From Ruegeria sp. SCSIO 43209 (GTDB lineage: Bacteria; Pseudomonadota; Alphaproteobacteria; Rhodobacterales; Rhodobacteraceae): a stretch of 64,000 bases of DNA. The DNA lies in contig NZ_CP065359.1 in assembly GCF_019904295.1 (NCBI RefSeq), positions 521,001 to 585,000 on the forward strand. Direction: 5' to 3'. The notes under the pieces were generated by a model. That model worked only from the letters and a program-made list of their open reading frames with translations. It ran no database searches and was not told the origin of the DNA. The translations under genes and the position numbers were made by a program. Below, piece after piece: positions 39,199-47,902 of this stretch; position 1 is the stretch's first letter; every line of letters begins with the position of its first letter.

Positions 39199-39251
39199 TG
39201 TCGATCGGGCGCTGGCCAATCAAGGCCAACCCCCGCTGTCATGTCTAAGAA

Positions 39252-39821
39252 TTACCGCCGCCGATCTCTGCGCGAACTCATCGGCTGGAACGCCACGCCC
39301 ACATGCGCTTCGCAATAGGGTTTGCCTGCCTCGACGGGCAGGCCGCAGAACCAGAAATCCTCGGTCGCGGGGTCGCCGACAGGCCATTTGCAGGTCTTTT
39401 CGGTCAGCTCCATCAAAGACAGCTTCTTGGCCTTCTTTTCAATCTCGTTGACCTTGGCCAAAGCCTCGGGGCTGATCTCATTGGCCGACGGTTGCGGAGG
39501 CAGCGGCTGGCCGGCGGGTATGATCTGGCGACGGGCCGGGGTGACCGGTTTGGCCTCGGGGGCTGGCACCGGGCGGGCCGGTTCAGTCTTGGGTGCCGGT
39601 TTCGGTTTGGCCTCGGCCTTGGGCGCGGGGGCCGGTTTTTCCTTAGGCTCGGCCTTTGCCGGGCTTGCACCGGTGGCGCGGTTCGACAGGCCCAGACGGT
39701 GAACCTTGCCGATCACCGCATTGCGGGTCACGCCGCCCAGTTCCTTGGCGATCTGGCTGGCCGACTGGCCCTCGCCCCACATCTTTTTCAGCAGCTCTAC
39801 ACGCTCGTCAGTCCAGGACAT
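39252..39821 (-). CDS. gcrA: GcrA cell-cycle regulator
   Basis: A 189-residue GcrA-family protein. The start at 39821 gives MSWTDERVELLKKMWGEGQS followed by ASQIAKELGGVTRNAVIGK, the DNA-binding domain. A long Pro/Ala/Lys linker (about residues 55-115) leads to the C-terminal domain that binds sigma-70 in Caulobacter (LMELTEKTCKWPVGDP and FCGLPVEAGKPYCEAH). GcrA activates cell-cycle genes at promoters methylated by CcrM at GANTC. Two GANTC sites (39854-39858 and 39927-39931) lie in the short region upstream. Confidence 0.93.
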   Translation of the reverse strand: MSWTDERVELLKKMWGEGQSASQIAKELGGVTRNAVIGKVHRLGLSNRATGASPAKAEPKEKPAPAPKAEAKPKPAPKTEPARPVPAPEAKPVTPARRQIIPAGQPLPPQPSANEISPEALAKVNEIEKKAKKLSLMELTEKTCKWPVGDPATEDFWFCGLPVEAGKPYCEAHVGVAFQPMSSRRDRRR

Positions 39822-39935
39822 CATTTGCCTTTCAAAAGCGGAAAGCGGCCCCGGATTCGGGCCGCCTTGGGAAATCATCTCAGCGCCCTATTCTAAACAC
39901 TGCGGCCCGAGTTACAAGCGGTCTTCGAATCAGGT

Positions 39936-40751
39936 ATGGGGCAGAGCATGCATAATCTCATGGATCACGACGCACGCCGCTTTGGCGCGGTGAATTGGAT
40001 GGGCCTCTATACACTGGCGCAGCGCGAAACCCTGCGCTTTCTGGCCGTGTGGACGCAGACCCTGCTGGCACCGCTGGTGACGGCAGGCCTGTTCCTGCTG
40101 ATCTTCAACATTGCCATTGGCCCCAGCCGACCGGATGTGATGGGGGTGCCGTTTCTGACCTTTCTGGCACCGGGCATCATGATGATGACCGTGATTCAGA
40201 ACGCCTTTGCCAATACATCGTCATCGATGGTGATCGCCAAGGTTCAGGGTAATATCGTCGATACGCTGATGCCGCCGCTATCGCCGCTGGAAATCCTGTT
40301 GGGTTATCTGGCCGGAGGCATCGCCCGCGGTATCCTGATCGCCCTTGTCGTCGCAATCGCTCTGGCGTTGGTTCTGGGCATCGTGCCGCAGAACCCGATG
40401 ATCGCACTGATATTCGTGGTTTTAGGCGGCGCGTTCATGGGCGCGCTTGGGCTTTTTGCCGGGATTTTTGCCAACAAGTTCGACCAGATGGCGGCTATCA
40501 CCAATTTCATCGTCACGCCTTTGGCTTTCTTGTCCGGCACTTTCTATTCTGTGCAGGCGCTACCGCCAGTGCTCAATCGGCTAAGCCATGCGAACCCGGT
40601 CTTCTATCTGATTGACGGGTTGCGCTATGGGATGATCGGCGTGTCCGACAGCTCTCCTTGGTTGGGCATGGCGATCTGCGCCAGCGCGACATTGTTGGTT
40701 GGAGGATTGACCTGGCAGATGTTGCGCACCGGCTACCGGCTCAAGGCCTGA
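39936..40751 (+). CDS. ABC-2 type transporter permease
   Basis: A 271-residue inner-membrane permease with six hydrophobic segments. GTFYSVQALPPVLNRLSHAN and PVFYLIDGLRYGMIG form the ABC-2 membrane signature (NodJ / YadH-like). ATG at 39936 or at 39948 could start it. ABC-2 permeases export polysaccharides, lipids or drugs together with an ATPase, but no ATP-binding gene is adjacent here; it may pair with one elsewhere. Its 3' end overlaps the convergent EamA gene by 19 bases. Confidence 0.87.
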   Translation: MGQSMHNLMDHDARRFGAVNWMGLYTLAQRETLRFLAVWTQTLLAPLVTAGLFLLIFNIAIGPSRPDVMGVPFLTFLAPGIMMMTVIQNAFANTSSSMVIAKVQGNIVDTLMPPLSPLEILLGYLAGGIARGILIALVVAIALALVLGIVPQNPMIALIFVVLGGAFMGALGLFAGIFANKFDQMAAITNFIVTPLAFLSGTFYSVQALPPVLNRLSHANPVFYLIDGLRYGMIGVSDSSPWLGMAICASATLLVGGLTWQMLRTGYRLKA

Positions 40752-41623
40752 CGGTGTATCGCCTCGCGCCAGACCAGAATCAGACCTCCGGTCAGGATGA
40801 TGGCCGAGCCGATCAGGCTGATCCCATCCGGTATCACCTTGAATACCGCGAAATCGTAGAAGGCAGCGAAGATCAGCGTAGCGTAGCTGATCGGAGCCAC
40901 AAAAGAGGCATCCGCCCGCGCCATTCCGTTGACGAAACAAGCCTGCGCACAGGCCATTAGCACACCAATCGAGGCCAGCGCCGCCCATTGCTGAGGCGTC
41001 GGCATCTGGAAAACGAAACTTACCGCGACTGTCGCAATGGTCAGACCCATCGCATTGTTGATCAGCAGAATCTGGATCGGTATTTCTCGGCCCGAGAGCT
41101 TTTTGATAAAGATCAGTTCCATCCCAATTATCACTGCTGCGGTCAGGGCCAGTAATGCAGCGGGTTGAAAGCTAGCGGGCGTTGGACGCAACAGAACCAA
41201 GGCACCGATCAAGGCCACGATGGCGGCCAACCAGCGCCACGGGCCGACACCTTCTTTCAGCAGCGGGATCGCCAACATCATGGCAAAGACCGGGTTCAGG
41301 AACGAGATCGCCGTCGCATCCGCAATCGGTATGAAAGCAACGGATGCAAACATCAGCGTGATCCCTAGCCAGCCGAAGCTTGTCCGTCCGATATGCAGAC
41401 CCCAATGCGGGCGGCTCAGGCGGGGGCGCATGATGCCGACGGCTGTCACGATTACCAGAAAGGCAAACAGAAACCGTCCATGGCTGATCTGCATCGGATG
41501 CAGGGCGGGGCCAAGCACATCCGTCCCCAGTGCTTTCGCCAGCAATGTGGTCCCTGCGAGAAGGGCGCTGGCCGCAAGGATCAGCAGGGCCGCAAGGGCA
41601 GGATTCTGACGTATCGGTGTCAT
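40733..41623 (-). CDS. EamA-family (DMT) transporter
   Basis: A 296-residue inner-membrane protein with about ten hydrophobic segments in two EamA repeats. Family landmarks are HPMQISHGRFLFAFLV in the first half, and VAPISYATLIFAAFYDFAVF with ILTGGLILVWRE at the end. DMT transporters export metabolites such as amino acids or nucleosides. The substrate is unknown. It is convergent with the ABC-2 permease and divergent from argD. Confidence 0.9.
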   Translation of the reverse strand: MTPIRQNPALAALLILAASALLAGTTLLAKALGTDVLGPALHPMQISHGRFLFAFLVIVTAVGIMRPRLSRPHWGLHIGRTSFGWLGITLMFASVAFIPIADATAISFLNPVFAMMLAIPLLKEGVGPWRWLAAIVALIGALVLLRPTPASFQPAALLALTAAVIIGMELIFIKKLSGREIPIQILLINNAMGLTIATVAVSFVFQMPTPQQWAALASIGVLMACAQACFVNGMARADASFVAPISYATLIFAAFYDFAVFKVIPDGISLIGSAIILTGGLILVWREAIHRQALSR

Positions 41624-41917
41624 GGTTCAGCCGTGCGCCAGCGTCGGGTAAATGACAAGCGGTAAATCCCAGTCTCAGAATGATTTTTGCCCCGATCGCA
41701 AAAACGGGGTTTTCAGACCCGGTGCACCCCGCTATACGGCCTCACATGATCAATACCGCACATATCCTGCGCCTCCGACGCCGACGCCTGACCGCATAAT
41801 CGGCCCGTTTGATCCATTTGCGCTGTCCAAATCCGCGCAAACCCCACCAAATCAGTTGACGACCATGGCCCCAGTGTATCACTCACAGGGCTCAAGCTAT
41901 TCGAAAAGGATGATCCG
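41624..41917. promoter_or_regulatory. Divergent intergenic region EamA / argD
   Basis: A gap of 294 bases with no supported gene. A weak promoter candidate for argD is TTGACG (41856-41861) and TATCAC (41877-41882) with a short 15-base spacer. A small hairpin CCCCG...CGGGG followed by TTTT lies near 41692-41714, without an obvious transcript to end. An AAGG purine run precedes the argD ATG. The open frame through this region is Pro/Ser-rich and has no coding look. Confidence 0.35.
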
Positions 41918-43105
41918 ATGATCCCGTCCGTTCTGCCGACCTATAACCGCGCGCCCCTGACATTCGTGAAGGGCGAAGGCGCCTGGCTGACCGAGGCGGA
42001 TGGCCGACGTTTTCTGGATCTGGGCGCGGGCATAGCGGTGAACGCGCTGGGTCATGCGCATCCGGCGCTGGTGGCGGCCCTGACGGAACAGGCGCATGCG
42101 CTGTGGCATGTTTCAAACCTCTATAACATCCCGCAACAGCAGGCACTGGCGGACAAGCTGGTGGAACACACCTTTGCCGATACGGTGTTCTTCACCAATT
42201 CGGGCACAGAATCCTGCGAATTGGCCGTCAAAATGGCCCGCAAGTATTTTTATGACAAAGGTCAGCCCGAGAAGGTCGAGATCATCACCTTCGACGGCTC
42301 ATTCCATGGCCGGTCATCGGCGGGTATCGCCGCCGCCGGGTCCGAGAAGATGACCAAAGGCTTTGGACCGCTGCTTCCCGGCTTTGTGCATCTGACATTC
42401 GGAGACCTCGACGGTGTCACCAACGCCATCACCGACACCACGGCAGCCATCCTGATCGAACCGGTTCAGGGCGAAGGCGGCATCCGCCCCGTTCCGGATG
42501 CAGAGCTGAAAGCCTTGCGCCAGATTTGCGATGATAACGGCCTTTTGCTGATCCTCGATGAAGTCCAATGCGGCGTGGGGCGGACCGGCAAACTCTTTGC
42601 CCATGAATGGGCCGGCATCACGCCGGATATCATGATGGTCGCCAAAGGCATCGGCGGCGGTTTCCCTCTGGGTGCGGTTCTGGCCACCGAAGAGGCCGCC
42701 AGGGGCATGACGGCAGGCACCCACGGCTCGACCTATGGCGGCAACCCCTTGGGCTGCGCTGTAGGCTGCGCGGTGATTGATCAGGTCGCTACTCCGGCCT
42801 TCCTCGAAGGTGTGAATCGCAAGGCAGGCCTGCTGCGTCAGAAGCTCGAAGGCCTGATCGCGGACCACCCCGAAGTATTCGAGGAGGTGCGCGGCTCAGG
42901 CCTGATGCTAGGCCTGAAATGCAAGCCCACCAATATCGACGTGGTCAACGCTGGCTATGACAACGAGGTCATAACGGTTCCCGCCGCAGATAACGTGATC
43001 CGCCTGCTGCCGCCGCTGACCCTCACCGAGGATGACATCGCACAAGCCCTGATCCGCCTCGAGAAAACTGCGGCACAAGTCGAAAACGCAATGGCTTCGG
43101 CCTGA
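41918..43105 (+). CDS. argD: Acetylornithine aminotransferase
   Basis: A 395-residue class III PLP aminotransferase making N-acetylornithine from the semialdehyde in arginine synthesis. Typical features are FTNSGTESCELAVKMARKYF, the LILDEVQCGVGRTGKLFA segment, the PLP lysine in MMVAKGIGGGFPLGA, and HGSTYGGNPLGCAVGCAV. It lies 27 bases before argF, so the two form an arginine operon. Confidence 0.95.
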   Translation: MIPSVLPTYNRAPLTFVKGEGAWLTEADGRRFLDLGAGIAVNALGHAHPALVAALTEQAHALWHVSNLYNIPQQQALADKLVEHTFADTVFFTNSGTESCELAVKMARKYFYDKGQPEKVEIITFDGSFHGRSSAGIAAAGSEKMTKGFGPLLPGFVHLTFGDLDGVTNAITDTTAAILIEPVQGEGGIRPVPDAELKALRQICDDNGLLLILDEVQCGVGRTGKLFAHEWAGITPDIMMVAKGIGGGFPLGAVLATEEAARGMTAGTHGSTYGGNPLGCAVGCAVIDQVATPAFLEGVNRKAGLLRQKLEGLIADHPEVFEEVRGSGLMLGLKCKPTNIDVVNAGYDNEVITVPAADNVIRLLPPLTLTEDDIAQALIRLEKTAAQVENAMASA

Positions 43106-43132
43106 ACTCGCCTGATTAAAAAGTGAATTAAA

Positions 43133-44059
43133 ATGAACCACTTCCTTGATATCCACAAAACTGACGCAGGTGATCTGCGGAACATGATCGATCAGGCCAG
43201 CGCGATGAAACAGGCGCGCCTTGGGCGTCCCAAAGCCGCCCCCGACGACGAGCAGCCTCTGGCAGGCCGCATGGTTGCGCTGATCTTTGAAAAGCCATCA
43301 ACGCGGACCCGCGTGTCCTTCGATGTTGGCGTGCGCCAAATGGGCGGGCAGACCATGGTGCTGTCCGGCAAGGACATGCAGCTGGGCCATGGCGAGACCA
43401 TCGCCGACACCGCCCGGGTCCTGTCGCGCTATGTCGACATGATCATGATCCGGACCTTTGATGAAACCATCCTGACCGAGATGTCCGAATACTCGGACGT
43501 TCCCGTCATCAATGGTCTGACCGATCGTACACATCCCTGCCAGATCATGGCCGATGTGCTGACCTATGAAGAGCATCGCGGCCCCATCGCAGGAAAAAAG
43601 GTCGTTTGGACCGGCGACGGCAACAATGTCTGCGCTTCATTTCTGCATGCCGCCGGTCAATTCGGTTTCGACCTGACATTCACCGGCCCGGCGCAGCTGG
43701 ACCCGGAAGAAGAATTCATGGGGCTTGCACGTCAGAAGGGCTCGAAAATCGTGATCGAACGGGACCCGCACAAAGCTGTTGAAGGGGCCGACCTCGTGGT
43801 CGCCGATACTTGGGTCTCAATGCACGATTCTCAATCCGCGAAGGAGCGCCGCCACAACATGCTGCGCCCCTATCAGGTCAACGCCGAGCTGATGTCGCAT
43901 GCCAAGCCAGACGCGTTGTTCATGCACTGCCTGCCTGCGCACCGCGAAGAAGAGGCCACATCCGAGGTCATGGACGGCCCGAACTCGGTGATCTTTGACG
44001 AGGCCGAAAACCGCCTGCATGCGCAAAAAGCCGTGATGCGCTGGTGTCTGGGCGTCTGA
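43133..44059 (+). CDS. argF: Ornithine carbamoyltransferase
   Basis: A 308-residue enzyme condensing carbamoyl phosphate with ornithine to citrulline. The carbamoyl-phosphate loop is [20 protein letters not shown], the HPCQ motif appears in [14 protein letters not shown], and the ornithine motif is [12 protein letters not shown]. The length is normal. A small hairpin (GAGAGC/GCTCTC, 44077-44096) follows the stop, possibly a weak terminator before the next gene. Confidence 0.97.
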   Translation: MNHFLDIHKTDAGDLRNMIDQASAMKQARLGRPKAAPDDEQPLAGRMVALIFEKPSTRTRVSFDVGVRQMGGQTMVLSGKDMQLGHGETIADTARVLSRYVDMIMIRTFDETILTEMSEYSDVPVINGLTDRTHPCQIMADVLTYEEHRGPIAGKKVVWTGDGNNVCASFLHAAGQFGFDLTFTGPAQLDPEEEFMGLARQKGSKIVIERDPHKAVEGADLVVADTWVSMHDSQSAKERRHNMLRPYQVNAELMSHAKPDALFMHCLPAHREEEATSEVMDGPNSVIFDEAENRLHAQKAVMRWCLGV

Positions 44060-44115
44060 GGCCGACAGCAATCTGGGAGAGCGATAGATGGCTCTCTTAA
44101 ATCTCGGAGCAACCA

Positions 44116-44460
44116 ATGCCACACATCACTCTGGAATTCTCTGCCGGGCTCGAAAAAACTCATGATTTTCAAGCCATCTGTGAGCAGCTCTATTCCGAGC
44201 TCGCCGCGCATGAAGTATTCGATGCCCCAACACTCAAAATCCGTGCCACCTCGTTTCCGTATTTCCGCATCGGGACCGAACCGCAGACCTTCATTCATGC
44301 CACGCTCTTGTTGTTGCAAGGCCGAGATGAGGCAACGCGCGCCGAGTTGAACGCGATCATTCTGAATGTTCTGGCTGCGTCTGCGCCCACGGTCGGCAGC
44401 ATCACCGTGCGGGATGTTGAAATAGATCGCGCGACCTATGCCAAACGCCTGTCAGCCTGA
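44116..44460 (+). CDS. 5-carboxymethyl-2-hydroxymuconate isomerase (CHMI) family protein
   Basis: A 114-residue tautomerase-superfamily protein of the CHMI type. After Met removal it would start with the catalytic Pro (MPHITLEFSAGLEK), as the family requires. CHMI (HpaF) isomerises a homoprotocatechuate breakdown product, but the other hpa genes are absent, so it may have another tautomerase role. It is transcribed in the direction of argDF and is convergent with the membrane cytochrome-like gene. Confidence 0.82.
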   Translation: MPHITLEFSAGLEKTHDFQAICEQLYSELAAHEVFDAPTLKIRATSFPYFRIGTEPQTFIHATLLLLQGRDEATRAELNAIILNVLAASAPTVGSITVRDVEIDRATYAKRLSA

Positions 44461-44487
44461 CGCGGCCCCGGTATGCGTATGGGAGGA

Positions 44488-45087
44488 CTAAACGCGTCGG
44501 GACACTTCCCAGACCCGTAATCTGGCGAGCGTAGCGACGCACGCCAGAACTACCAGCACACACAATGCGATCTTGGTCATGATCTCCATCGTGCCCTCAA
44601 TCAGCAGGGCGTGTACGACACTGCCCAGAATGGTTACCAGCGCCAGTCCTGTGTGCCCCAGACGCCAGAGCCGAAATCGCAGGTTCAGGCGTAGGCGCAG
44701 AACGCCCATCGTTGCTGCAGCAAAACCCGTCCACATCGCGATCACACCCCAGACGGAAAAGGGTGTGGCTGATACGAATAGAAGCGCGTCCACGACATCC
44801 GGCGGGCTCGTAATCCACAAACCGCCCACATGGATTACGATCGCTGCGACAAGGGCCAGACCGCACCGCCTGTGCCATAAGCGGCTGCGCACAGGTGAAA
44901 GCCCAGGCAACCAGCGTCCGGCCAGCAAGGGTTGCATCAGCAGAAGGCACATCCCGACGATGCCCGCAAACCCGGCAAGGATGTAGATCGGCTCGCGCCA
45001 CGCCAGATAAGGGCTGAATGCTGCCGCGATAACCGGCACCAGAAGGGCGACAATCAACGCTGCCCAGATCAGTATGCGCCTCAACAC
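44488..45087 (-). CDS. Ferric reductase-like heme membrane protein
   Basis: A 199-residue inner-membrane protein with six predicted helices and the ferric-reductase-like transmembrane layout. Four histidines are placed to hold two b hemes: H72 and H86 in one helix (WHRRCGLALVAAIVIHVGG) and H145 and H159 in another (GHTGLALVTILGSVVHAL). It starts 3 bases after the stop of the Tat-exported gene, so both are made together. The pairing recalls MsrP/MsrQ (YedY/YedZ), where a membrane heme protein feeds electrons to an exported enzyme. The NADPH/FAD domain is absent. Confidence 0.75.
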   Translation of the reverse strand: MLRRILIWAALIVALLVPVIAAAFSPYLAWREPIYILAGFAGIVGMCLLLMQPLLAGRWLPGLSPVRSRLWHRRCGLALVAAIVIHVGGLWITSPPDVVDALLFVSATPFSVWGVIAMWTGFAAATMGVLRLRLNLRFRLWRLGHTGLALVTILGSVVHALLIEGTMEIMTKIALCVLVVLACVATLARLRVWEVSRRV

Positions 45088-45090
45088 GTA

Positions 45091-45579
45091 TCAGGCAGGC
45101 TGCAAGACGAAATGCGCGGCAAGCGTTTTATCCTTCGCGCTCGACATCACCGGGCGTAGGAAAACCGTTTCGAATTCGCCGCTGTCATAGGCCAGATGCC
45201 CGTGCGGTTGGCCAAAGGCGGGCACGATTTGTGGCATCTCAAGCCGAAATTCACCGTTCGCATCCGTCAGCGTCGCCCCATGGCTGCGCTGGTCGCGCTC
45301 GTGCCCCTCGGTCGTATGCGCCCAGATCTGGATACGTTGGCCGGGCAAGGGGGCACCGTCGCCTGCGCGGCGCACGGTGCCGGTCATCCAGAAACCTCCG
45401 CCGCCGATGCGCTGCACAATAGGGGCGCCGGGGCGATAGTTGTTCGATCCGCCCCGCATGGACGGGGTCGGTGCAACGCCCTGCGCCCGCGCGGGCGTGG
45501 TCAGCCCGGCCGTGCCTAGCGCTGCAAAACAGCCCGCCGTAACCAACGCGCTGCGGCGGGTAAGAAGAACGTGCGACAT
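45091..45579 (-). CDS. Tat-exported intradiol-dioxygenase-fold protein
   Basis: A 162-residue protein with a twin-arginine signal (TRRSALVTAGCFAALG; cleavage near ARA at 30-32). The mature part resembles the catalytic core of intradiol ring-cleavage dioxygenases: FWMTGTVRRAGDGAPLPGQR, IQIWAHTTEGHE, LTDANGEFRLEMPQ and the HxH at H126/H128. The two tyrosines that bind iron in protocatechuate 3,4-dioxygenase appear replaced (H93-region and F122). The protein is also short. It may not be a dioxygenase at all. It is the first gene of a two-gene operon with the four-His membrane protein. Confidence 0.68.
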   Translation of the reverse strand: MSHVLLTRRSALVTAGCFAALGTAGLTTPARAQGVAPTPSMRGGSNNYRPGAPIVQRIGGGGFWMTGTVRRAGDGAPLPGQRIQIWAHTTEGHERDQRSHGATLTDANGEFRLEMPQIVPAFGQPHGHLAYDSGEFETVFLRPVMSSAKDKTLAAHFVLQPA

Positions 45580-45835
45580 CGAGAGGGCTCCTTTCGATAA
45601 CGGGCATGTTGTCTGGCCTGATACTCAATCTAGCACGTTTGTTGCGAAAGCCGAGTTAAGCTGGTCTGAAGATCGGGTCATTTCATCACCGTCACGTGAG
45701 CGTTGCCGCCGTTTCCGCCCATCGTGCACTGTATATGTGCACTCATGCGCTATGCCAGATAATAAATCATACTATATTCCACATTATCAAACATATTGAA
45801 GCCCAAGCCAGATCCTGACCTAAGGGAGAGCGAGA
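45580..45835. promoter_or_regulatory. Intergenic region with a GTGCAC inverted repeat
   Basis: A 256-base divergent gap between the Tat-exported protein and pirin genes. GTGCAC occurs twice (45724-45729 and 45737-45742) around TGTATAT, an operator-like palindrome. The following segment up to 45800 is clearly AT-rich, with TATATT and AATAAATCAT, and probably holds the pirin promoter. AAGGGAGAG is the ribosome site of the pirin gene. Confidence 0.4.
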
Positions 45836-46801
45836 ATGAGCTGGAATCCGACCCATACCCCCGACTGCCGGTCCGAGAACCCGGCGCTAGACAGCCTGAT
45901 CATCCCCCGTGCCCGTGATCTGGGCGGGTTCGAGGTGCGCCGCGCGCTACCCTCGGTCAAACGGCAACTGGTCGGCCCCTTCATCTTCTTCGACCAAATG
46001 GGTCCGGCCGAATTCATCACCGAAGGCGGTATTGACGTACGGCCGCATCCCCATATCGGACTTGGTACCGTGACCTATTTATATCAGGGCGAGTTTGAAC
46101 ACCGCGACAGTCTCGGCACGCATCAGATGATCTATCCCGGCGAGGTCAACTGGATGGTCGCTGGGCGTGGTGTGACCCATTCCGAACGTACCAGTGACCA
46201 AACACGCGGCAAGAAACACAGCCTGTTTGGCATCCAGACTTGGATCGCCCTGCCCGAAACTCACGAAGATATGGCCCCCGATTTCGAACACCACAAACAG
46301 GGCGCGTTGCCCCATATTCAGGATGCAGGCGTCAGCGCCCGCCTGATCCTTGGTTCCGCCTATGGCGAAACCAGCCCGGTCACCATGCTGTCCGAGACCT
46401 TTTATCTCGACGTCCAGCTCGAACCGGGTGCCTCCTTCCCGCTGCCCGACAATCACGAGGATCGCGGTGTCTATGTCACCACAGGCTCGGTCGAGATCGC
46501 AGGCGACAGCTTCGAGGCGGGTCGCATGATGGTCTTCCGCCCCGGCGATCACCTGTCCGTGAAGGCCGGACCACTGGGTGCGCGGCTGTTGCTGCTGGGC
46601 GGCGCGACCTTGAACGAAGATCGTTACATCTGGTGGAACTTCGTCTCCTCTTCGAAGGAGAAGATAGAAACGGCCACACGCGAATGGAAAACTGCCGACT
46701 GGGCGGACGGCGCCTTCCACCTGCCGCCCGGTGATGATCAGGAGTTCATTCCGATCTCGGAAGACCTCGAACGCACCCGACCCAGACGCGCCCGCGTCTG
46801 A
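45836..46801 (+). CDS. Pirin family protein
   Basis: A 321-residue bicupin of the pirin family. The N-terminal cupin has the metal site HPHIGLGTVTYLYQGEFEHRD and GRGVTHSERT. The C-terminal cupin is less conserved (LEPGASFPLPDNHEDRGVYV). Bacterial pirins act as quercetinases or bind regulatory partners such as the pyruvate dehydrogenase E1 subunit. The role here is unknown. The panE-like gene follows by 65 bases on the same strand. Confidence 0.9.
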   Translation: MSWNPTHTPDCRSENPALDSLIIPRARDLGGFEVRRALPSVKRQLVGPFIFFDQMGPAEFITEGGIDVRPHPHIGLGTVTYLYQGEFEHRDSLGTHQMIYPGEVNWMVAGRGVTHSERTSDQTRGKKHSLFGIQTWIALPETHEDMAPDFEHHKQGALPHIQDAGVSARLILGSAYGETSPVTMLSETFYLDVQLEPGASFPLPDNHEDRGVYVTTGSVEIAGDSFEAGRMMVFRPGDHLSVKAGPLGARLLLLGGATLNEDRYIWWNFVSSSKEKIETATREWKTADWADGAFHLPPGDDQEFIPISEDLERTRPRRARV

Positions 46802-46866
46802 CCTCACGTCACGCTGGCTCCGTTGAACGATCCCGGCGATCCTTGGAGGCACAGCGGAGGTAAGCC

Positions 46867-47841
46867 ATGAATATTGTCATCGCCGGTGCAGGCAGCATTG
46901 GCTGCTTTTGCGGCGCATTGCTGGCCGCAGCGGGACACAGCGTGACGCTGCTGGGCCGCGCGCGGGTGCTGAACGCCATCCGGGGACAAGGGCTGACGGT
47001 GACAGATTTCTCGAACCTGCATCGCCACGTCGCCGCCGCACAACTCACGCTCAGCGAAAACCCTGCCTGTCTTGGGGATGCCGAGTTGGTCATCGTCACG
47101 GTAAAAACCGGCGCGACCGCCGAGATGGCAACGCTGATCGCCGCACACGCCACGGAAACGGCCCCGGTTCTGTCTTGGCAGAATGGGCTCGAGAACGCCC
47201 GCACCCTGCGCACCGCTCTTCCCGGACGCGACGTTCGGGCTGGAATGGTGCCGTTCAACGTGGTGCCGACGGGCCCGGCAACCTATCACCGCGCCACATC
47301 GGGCGAGATCGTCATCGAGCATGGCTCCCGGTTTCTGGCTGAACGCCTAAGCGCCCCAGATCTACCCGTCAGCGAAAGCGACCAGATCGAGGCAGTGCAA
47401 TCGGGTAAGCTGGTGATCAACCTCAACAATGCATTGAACGCATTGTCCGGCCTGACCTTGCAAAACCAACTGCTCGACCGAAACTGGCGTCGCCTGATGG
47501 CTGATCAGATGGCCGAGGCGCAGCGTGTTTTGAAAGTCGCCGAGATCGAGGCCACCTCCACAACGCCACTACCCGCATGGATGACACCGCACATTCTACG
47601 TCTGCCAACGCCAATTTTTACACGAATTGCGGCAAAAATGCTGACCATCGACCCAAATGCGCGCACCTCGATGGCTTATGATCTGACGGCGGGTCGCCCG
47701 ACCGAAATCGACAGTCTACAGGGCGAAATCATCAAACTCGGCCAACAGTACGCGATCCCAACCCCGATCAATAGCCGAGTCTCTCAACTCATCCACCAAT
47801 CACCGGACACGCCGCTCACAGTCGACCAGATCATAACCTGA
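46867..47841 (+). CDS. 2-dehydropantoate 2-reductase family protein
   Basis: A 324-residue ketopantoate reductase-like protein. GGAGGTAAG precedes the ATG. The NADP-binding GAGSIGCFCGALLAAAGH is N-terminal, LVIVTVKTGATAEMA follows, and the C-terminal all-alpha domain has the Lys/Asn region (GKLVINLNNALNALSG) and SMAYDLTAGRPTEIDSLQGE, where the Glu/Asp of the active site sit. It could be the panE enzyme of pantothenate synthesis or a paralogue; alphaproteobacteria often have several. A hairpin-bearing repeat overlaps its stop. Confidence 0.85.
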   Translation: MNIVIAGAGSIGCFCGALLAAAGHSVTLLGRARVLNAIRGQGLTVTDFSNLHRHVAAAQLTLSENPACLGDAELVIVTVKTGATAEMATLIAAHATETAPVLSWQNGLENARTLRTALPGRDVRAGMVPFNVVPTGPATYHRATSGEIVIEHGSRFLAERLSAPDLPVSESDQIEAVQSGKLVINLNNALNALSGLTLQNQLLDRNWRRLMADQMAEAQRVLKVAEIEATSTTPLPAWMTPHILRLPTPIFTRIAAKMLTIDPNARTSMAYDLTAGRPTEIDSLQGEIIKLGQQYAIPTPINSRVSQLIHQSPDTPLTVDQIIT

Positions 47842-47893
47842 TCCGTCTCTTCATCTGGCCTAAAATACCTCGGAGCGCGAGGCAGAGCCTCGC
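47840..47893. repeat. Dispersed intergenic repeat, copy 2
   Basis: GATCCGTCTCTTCATCTGGC (47840-47859) differs by one base from the start of copy 1 (26521-26540). Then AAAATACC and a 7-bp hairpin GCGAGGC/GCCTCGC (47877-47893). It begins on the stop codon of the panE-like gene and sits in front of the convergent phosphate transporter, the same setting as copy 1. It probably ends transcripts. Confidence 0.68.
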
Positions 47894-47902
47894 AAATTCC
47901 GA

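Noticed and set aside
41652..41921. 89-residue plus-strand frame upstream of argD
   Set aside because: Ends just past the argD start, Pro/Ser-rich, no ribosome site, no coding signature.
45440..45799. 119-residue plus-strand frame antisense to the Tat-exported gene
   Set aside because: Shadow over most of its length; the remainder is the AT-rich promoter region.
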